This document shows positions 13,119 to 16,487 of a stretch of 16,487 nt of DNA, one piece after another; within the stretch, counting starts at the first letter, position 1, and each line of letters begins with the position of its first letter. Location: positions 1 to 16,487 of the forward strand of contig DATCPJ010000171.1 of assembly GCA_036570145.1 (NCBI GenBank), written 5' to 3'. The position numbers and the translations under genes were made by a program. The notes below the pieces were generated by a model. It searched no databases. It had not been told where the DNA came from and was given only the letters and a program-made list of their open reading frames with translations. This DNA comes from UBA6019 sp036570145. Its GTDB lineage: Bacteria; Chloroflexota; Dormibacteria; Dormibacterales; Dormibacteraceae.

Positions 13119-14920
13119 GATGCGGGTACCGCCTCCAGTTCCAGGATGGGTCGGGTGATCGCGTCGGCAGGGATCGGCTGGCCGTCATAGCGGCGGATCG
13201 AGCTCAGCCGCCCGACCAGGTCCGCCGGCAGGTGCAGCCGGAGCATGTCGTAGAGCTGGCCGTCGCGGTTCATCTCGACCACGTAGAGCCGCTCGTGGCC
13301 GCGCACGAAGTCGGTCACCCTGTCACTCAGCGGAACCGCGCGCACGCGCAGGAAGTCGACCTCGAGACCGGCGTCGCGGAGCCGCTCGCGCGCCTCCTGG
13401 ATCGCGTTCACCGTCGAGCCGAAGGCGATGATCCCGATCTTCGAGCTGTCGCCATCGACAACCGGCGCGGGCACGGCCGCGCGAAGGGTCTCGAACTTGC
13501 GGGCCAGGCGGTCGAGGTTGCGGGCGTAGACCTCGCCCGACTCCGTGTAGCGGGCGTTCTCGTCGTGCCCTGAGCCGCGGGTGAAGTAGCCGGCGAGCGG
13601 GTGATCGGTGCCTGGCAAGGTGCGGAAGGTGACCCCGTCGCCGTCGACGTCGCGGTAGCGGCCCCAATCACCCTTCAGCTCCTCGAGCCGGGCAGCGCTG
13701 AGCACCTTGCCGCGGTCGAAGCGCTTCTCCGGGTACTCGAAGGGCTTGGTCATCCAGAGGTTCATGCCGAGGTCGAGGTCGGAGAGCACGAAGATCGGGG
13801 TCTGGAAGCGATCGGCCAGGTCGAAGGAGTCGCGGGCGAACTCGTAGCACTCCTGCACCGTTCCCGGGAGCAGGATCGGGTGCTTGGTGTCGCCGTGGGA
13901 AAGGGTGTAGACGAAGCCGAGGTCGGCCTGCGAGGTGCGCGTTGGAAGCCCGGTCGAGGGACCGATCCGCTGGATGTCGAAGATGACCACCGGGATCTCG
14001 GCGTAATAGGCGAGGCCGGCGAACTCCGCCATAAGGGATATCCCCGGCCCCGAGGTCGAGGTCATCGCGCGCGCGCCGGCCCAGCCCGCGCCGATCGCGA
14101 TCCCCACCGCCGCCAGCTCGTCCTCGGCCTGGACGATGGCGATCTTCTTCTCGCCCGTCTTCTCGTCGACACGGAAGCGCTCCGCATAGCTGCCGAGGTA
14201 CTCGCAGACCGAGGAGGAGGGGGTGATCGGGTACCAGGCGGCAACGGTGCAGCCACCCATCAGGCAGCCGAGGGCGACGGCCTGGTTGCCCTCGATCAGG
14301 ACCAGGCCCTCCGTCTTGCCCTTCATCGGCCGGAGGTGGTAGGCGTCCTGCTTGGTGAGGTTCTCGTCCCAGTACTCCATGCCGACCTGGACCGCGTCGA
14401 GGTTGACCTGGACGGCCTTCGGCTTGGTCTGGAAGTGGCGGCGGAGACCGTGGTCGATCGCCTCCAGCGGGATGTCCAGCAGCCGGGCCACGACGCCGAC
14501 ATAGATCATGTTGAGCAGCTGCTTGCGGAGCTTGTCGCTCTCGATCCGGGTCTTGGCAAGCTGGCTGAAGGGGACCGCGTAGTAGAAGACGTCCTCTCGC
14601 GTCCCGGCTGTCGAGTAGGCCGCGTCGTGGATGACCGCGGCGCCCGGGGCGACCCCTTTCAGGTCGGCCGCCCAGGTCGCCGGGTTGATGGCGACGAGGA
14701 CGTCGGTGTCGCCCTTGCGAGCCATGTAGCCCTCGGGCGAGACGCGGATCTGGAACCAGGTCGGCAGCCCTTCGATGTTGGACGGAAAGATGTTCTTCGG
14801 CGCCACCGGGATGCCCATGTGGAAGATCGCGCGCATGAGAACCGAGTTCGAGGACTGGCTCCCCGATCCGTTGACTGTGGCCGCTTGAAACGTGAGGTCG
14901 TTGACGATGGGTTCCGACAC
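13115..14920 (-). CDS. korA: 2-oxoacid:ferredoxin oxidoreductase, fused gamma-alpha subunit
   Basis: This encodes 601 residues from GTG (14918-14920). An N-terminal gamma domain (about 8-190) carries the Gly/Ser loop NGSGSQSSN at 17-25 where the family's Gly-rich loop lies. The alpha (pyrimidine-binding) part begins about 205, with YPITPSSSVCEYL from 230 and TSTSGPGISLMAEFAGLAYY from 287. These are followed by RIGPSTGLPTRTSQADL, typical of 2-oxoglutarate/2-oxoacid enzymes of the mycobacterial KorA type. The alpha chain lacks a ferredoxin domain, so electrons leave through the beta-subunit cluster. It is the first gene of korA-korB-pspA, and its stop overlaps korB (ATGA). No ribosome site was found before the GTG, consistent with a short or leaderless transcript. 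Confidence 0.92.
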   Translation of the reverse strand: MSEPIVNDLTFQAATVNGSGSQSSNSVLMRAIFHMGIPVAPKNIFPSNIEGLPTWFQIRVSPEGYMARKGDTDVLVAINPATWAADLKGVAPGAAVIHDAAYSTAGTREDVFYYAVPFSQLAKTRIESDKLRKQLLNMIYVGVVARLLDIPLEAIDHGLRRHFQTKPKAVQVNLDAVQVGMEYWDENLTKQDAYHLRPMKGKTEGLVLIEGNQAVALGCLMGGCTVAAWYPITPSSSVCEYLGSYAERFRVDEKTGEKKIAIVQAEDELAAVGIAIGAGWAGARAMTSTSGPGISLMAEFAGLAYYAEIPVVIFDIQRIGPSTGLPTRTSQADLGFVYTLSHGDTKHPILLPGTVQECYEFARDSFDLADRFQTPIFVLSDLDLGMNLWMTKPFEYPEKRFDRGKVLSAARLEELKGDWGRYRDVDGDGVTFRTLPGTDHPLAGYFTRGSGHDENARYTESGEVYARNLDRLARKFETLRAAVPAPVVDGDSSKIGIIAFGSTVNAIQEARERLRDAGLEVDFLRVRAVPLSDRVTDFVRGHERLYVVEMNRDGQLYDMLRLHLPADLVGRLSSIRRYDGQPIPADAITRPILELEAVPAS

Positions 14921-14994
14921 GGGCTACTCACTTTACGTGGATTCAACCCGAATACGCGGCGCCCGATGTCGTGCTTCTCGTACCCTTACGCGAA
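14921..14994. promoter_or_regulatory. Divergent korA / pntAA promoter region
   Basis: Seventy-four bp separate the two proposed starts. On the minus strand a TANNNT-type -10, TAAAGT (14935-14930), ends 9 bp before the korA GTG. On the plus strand TACCCT (14981-14986) ends 8 bp before the pntAA GTG at 14995. No -35 boxes and no ribosome sites are convincing for either gene. This is the layout expected for leaderless transcripts, but TANNNT is a weak motif and could arise by chance. Confidence 0.35.
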
Positions 14995-16134
14995 GTGAAG
15001 ATCGCCGTTCCCCGGGAGACCACCCCGGGCGAGGCTCGGGTGGCTCTCACCCCGGCCGCCGTCGGCCGGCTCGTGGCGGCGGGACATGAGGTCTACGTCG
15101 AGGCCGGCGCCGGCGGCGAGGCCTTCCCCGACAGCCTCTACAAGGAAGCCAAAGCCCAGCTGGTGAAGGGCGCCAAGGCCACCTACGGCCATGCCGGTAT
15201 GGTCCTCAAGGTCCGCAAGCCGGACACCGCCGAGATCGCCCTCATCCCCGCCGGCGCCGCCCTCATCGCGCTCCTCCAGCCCCTCATCTCGCCCGACCTG
15301 GTCAGGGCACTGGCGAAGCGGAGGATCCTGAGCTTCAGCCTGGAGGCGATCCCTCGCATCACGCGAGCCCAGTCGATGGACGCGCTCTCCTCTCAGGCGA
15401 CCGTCGCCGGCTACAAAGCGGCGCTGATCGCCGCCGACTCGCTCGGCAAGCTGTTCCCGATGCTGATGACCGCGGCGGGCACGGTGACGCCGGCGCGGAT
15501 CCTCGTCCTCGGCGCGGGCGTCGCCGGGCTGCAGGCGATCGCCACCTGCCGCCGGCTCGGCGGGGTGGTCGAGGCGTTCGACGTCCGCGCCGCCGCGAAG
15601 GAGGAGGTCAAGAGCCTCGGCGCCAACTTCATCGAGCTGGAGCTGGAGACGCAGGAGGGCAGCGGCGGCTACGCCAAGGAGCAGTCGGAGGACTTCCTCA
15701 AGCGCCAGCGCGAGCTCCTCGGTAAGCACGCCGCGCAGGCCGACGTCGTCATCACCACCGCCCTCATCCAGGGCCGGCCCGCGCCGATCCTGCTGACCAA
15801 GGAGATGGTGATGGGCATGAAGCCGGGCTCGGTAGTGGTCGACATCGCCGCCGAGGCGGGCGGCAACTGCGAGCTCACCGAGCCCGGGAAGGTCGTCGTC
15901 AAGTACGGCGTGCAGATCCACGGCATCACCAACCCGGCGGGCATGGTCCCGGCGGTGTCCTCGGAGCTCCTCGCGAAGAACCTGACCAACCTGCTCGCCC
16001 TGCTGGTCAAGGACGGCGCGCTGGCGGTCGACTTCGAGGATGAGATCGTGAAGGGAAGCTGCATAACCCGCGACGGTGAGATCGTCCACGAGGCGACGCG
16101 CAAGGCGATGGGGGAGAAGGTGGCCGCCAGATGA
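14995..16134 (+). CDS. pntAA: NAD(P) transhydrogenase alpha-1 subunit (NAD(H)-binding)
   Basis: The GTG at 14995 gives 379 residues beginning MKIAVPRETTPGEARVALTP, the standard family start. A GTG at 14971 would add 8 residues with no family match. This is the soluble NAD(H)-binding component of the proton-translocating transhydrogenase. The RQD loop is visible as Arg121, Gln126 and Asp129 (RITRAQSMD), and the nucleotide-binding fold as GAGVAGLQA (173-181). Separate small PntAA and PntAB subunits are as in Rhodospirillum-type enzymes, unlike the fused E. coli alpha chain. It overlaps pntAB by four bases (ATGA). The enzyme uses the proton gradient to drive NADPH formation from NADH. Alanine dehydrogenase, a relative, is excluded by the pntAB/pntB neighbours. 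Confidence 0.95.
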   Translation: MKIAVPRETTPGEARVALTPAAVGRLVAAGHEVYVEAGAGGEAFPDSLYKEAKAQLVKGAKATYGHAGMVLKVRKPDTAEIALIPAGAALIALLQPLISPDLVRALAKRRILSFSLEAIPRITRAQSMDALSSQATVAGYKAALIAADSLGKLFPMLMTAAGTVTPARILVLGAGVAGLQAIATCRRLGGVVEAFDVRAAAKEEVKSLGANFIELELETQEGSGGYAKEQSEDFLKRQRELLGKHAAQADVVITTALIQGRPAPILLTKEMVMGMKPGSVVVDIAAEAGGNCELTEPGKVVVKYGVQIHGITNPAGMVPAVSSELLAKNLTNLLALLVKDGALAVDFEDEIVKGSCITRDGEIVHEATRKAMGEKVAAR

Positions 16135-16451
16135 GCCAGCTGCTGACGAACATCACGATCCTGGTGCTGGCCGCTTTCGTCGGCTTCGAGGTGATCTCGA
16201 AGGTGCCGACGACGCTGCACACGCCCCTGATGTCGGGAACCAACGCGATCCACGGCATCGTGATCGTCGGCGGCCTGCTCACGGTGGGCGCGCTTGCCGG
16301 GGGTTGGGTCGGCACCGTTCTCGGCACCGTCGCGGTCATCTTCGGGACGATCAACGTGGTCGGCGGCTTCCTGGTCACCGACCGGATGCTCGAGATGTTC
16401 AAGGGCCGGCGCCCTCCTCCGACCCAAACCGACCCGGCCAAGAAGGCATAG
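16131..16451 (+). CDS. pntAB: NAD(P) transhydrogenase alpha-2 subunit (membrane)
   Basis: This encodes 106 residues from ATG, overlapping pntAA. It is a small membrane subunit with about three to four hydrophobic segments (about 6-22, 42-60 and 60-82). The motif KVPTTLHTPLMSGTNAIHG at about 24-42 is diagnostic of PntAB. It contributes membrane helices to the proton channel, together with PntB. The Lys/Pro-rich C-terminus (RRPPPTQTDPAKKA) is a soluble tail. The next gene starts 5 bp after its stop. Confidence 0.93.
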   Translation: MSQLLTNITILVLAAFVGFEVISKVPTTLHTPLMSGTNAIHGIVIVGGLLTVGALAGGWVGTVLGTVAVIFGTINVVGGFLVTDRMLEMFKGRRPPPTQTDPAKKA

Positions 16452-16456
16452 CCGAA

Positions 16457-16487
16457 GTGTCCATCTGGATCACGGTCGCCTATCTGC
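16457..16487 (+). CDS. pntB: NAD(P) transhydrogenase beta subunit, 5' fragment
   Basis: The GTG at 16457 opens a frame reading VSIWITVAYL (Met for the first residue) to the window end. This hydrophobic start, just after pntAB and 5 bp downstream of its stop, is what pntB usually shows. PntB carries the rest of the membrane domain and the NADP(H)-binding domain. Only about ten codons are visible, so the call rests mainly on gene order. Confidence 0.75.
   Translation, partial: MSIWITVAYL

Noticed and set aside
12090..13190. Plus-strand open frame of 366 codons over korB
   Set aside because: It is antisense to korB, which keeps all cofactor and cysteine motifs.
13601..14998. Plus-strand open frame of 465 codons over korA
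   Set aside because: It is antisense to the well-supported gamma-alpha subunit and shows no domain pattern.
14971..16134. Upstream GTG start for pntAA
   Set aside because: It adds 8 residues lacking family similarity, whereas the GTG at 14995 gives the typical KIAVPRET start.

Overview
This is a gene-dense, very GC-rich bacterial window with frequent GTG and TTG starts and many stop/start overlaps. The gene content is a MoxR/DUF58/transglutaminase cluster, a PspA protein with an actinobacterial-style PspAA tail, a mycobacterial-type KorAB pair and a three-gene Pnt transhydrogenase. Together these suggest a soil or subsurface member of the Terrabacteria, such as Actinomycetota, Chloroflexota or Dormibacterota-like. 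There is no rRNA or other marker gene, so the phylum is an inference.

Layout. Positions 1-465 are non-coding and hold a direct repeat of at least 57 bp, an alternating 23/24-bp tandem array and four GC-rich hairpins. Positions 466-2232 (minus strand) carry two adjacent genes: a membrane-anchored LysM-CHAP cell-wall hydrolase followed by an AIM24-family protein. A 173-bp divergent promoter region follows.

From 2406 to 11092 (plus strand) ten genes form one closely packed run: MoxR ATPase, DUF58 protein, TgpA-like transglutaminase, a 65-residue unknown, a two-subunit MaoC/HadAB-type dehydratase, an SDR dehydrogenase, a crotonase-family hydratase, a glutaryl-CoA-dehydrogenase-like flavoenzyme and a 101-residue unknown. 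Most junctions overlap or nearly so. The first three genes are a known association of envelope or chaperone character. The later ones encode acyl-CoA chemistry around the crotonyl-CoA level: glutaryl-CoA to crotonyl-CoA, hydration, then oxidation of the hydroxyacyl-CoA. No thiolase, acyl-CoA ligase or ETF gene lies in the window.

Positions 11089-14920 (minus strand) hold korA (a gamma-alpha fusion), korB and a pspA-like gene as one apparent operon. It runs tail to tail into the plus-strand operon so tightly that the two stop codons share a CTAG palindrome. KorAB should oxidise a 2-oxoacid, probably 2-oxoglutarate, and reduce ferredoxin. The PspA protein carries a fused C-terminal PspAA-like domain.

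From 14995 (plus strand), divergent from korA across about 74 bp, are pntAA, pntAB and the first codons of pntB. They encode the membrane enzyme that couples hydride transfer between NADH and NADP+ to the proton gradient.

No mobile element, CRISPR array or tRNA was seen. The points most worth a second look are the PspA-PspAA fusion co-transcribed with korAB, the joining of the MoxR cluster to an acyl-CoA module with two small unknown genes, and the intergenic repeat array.
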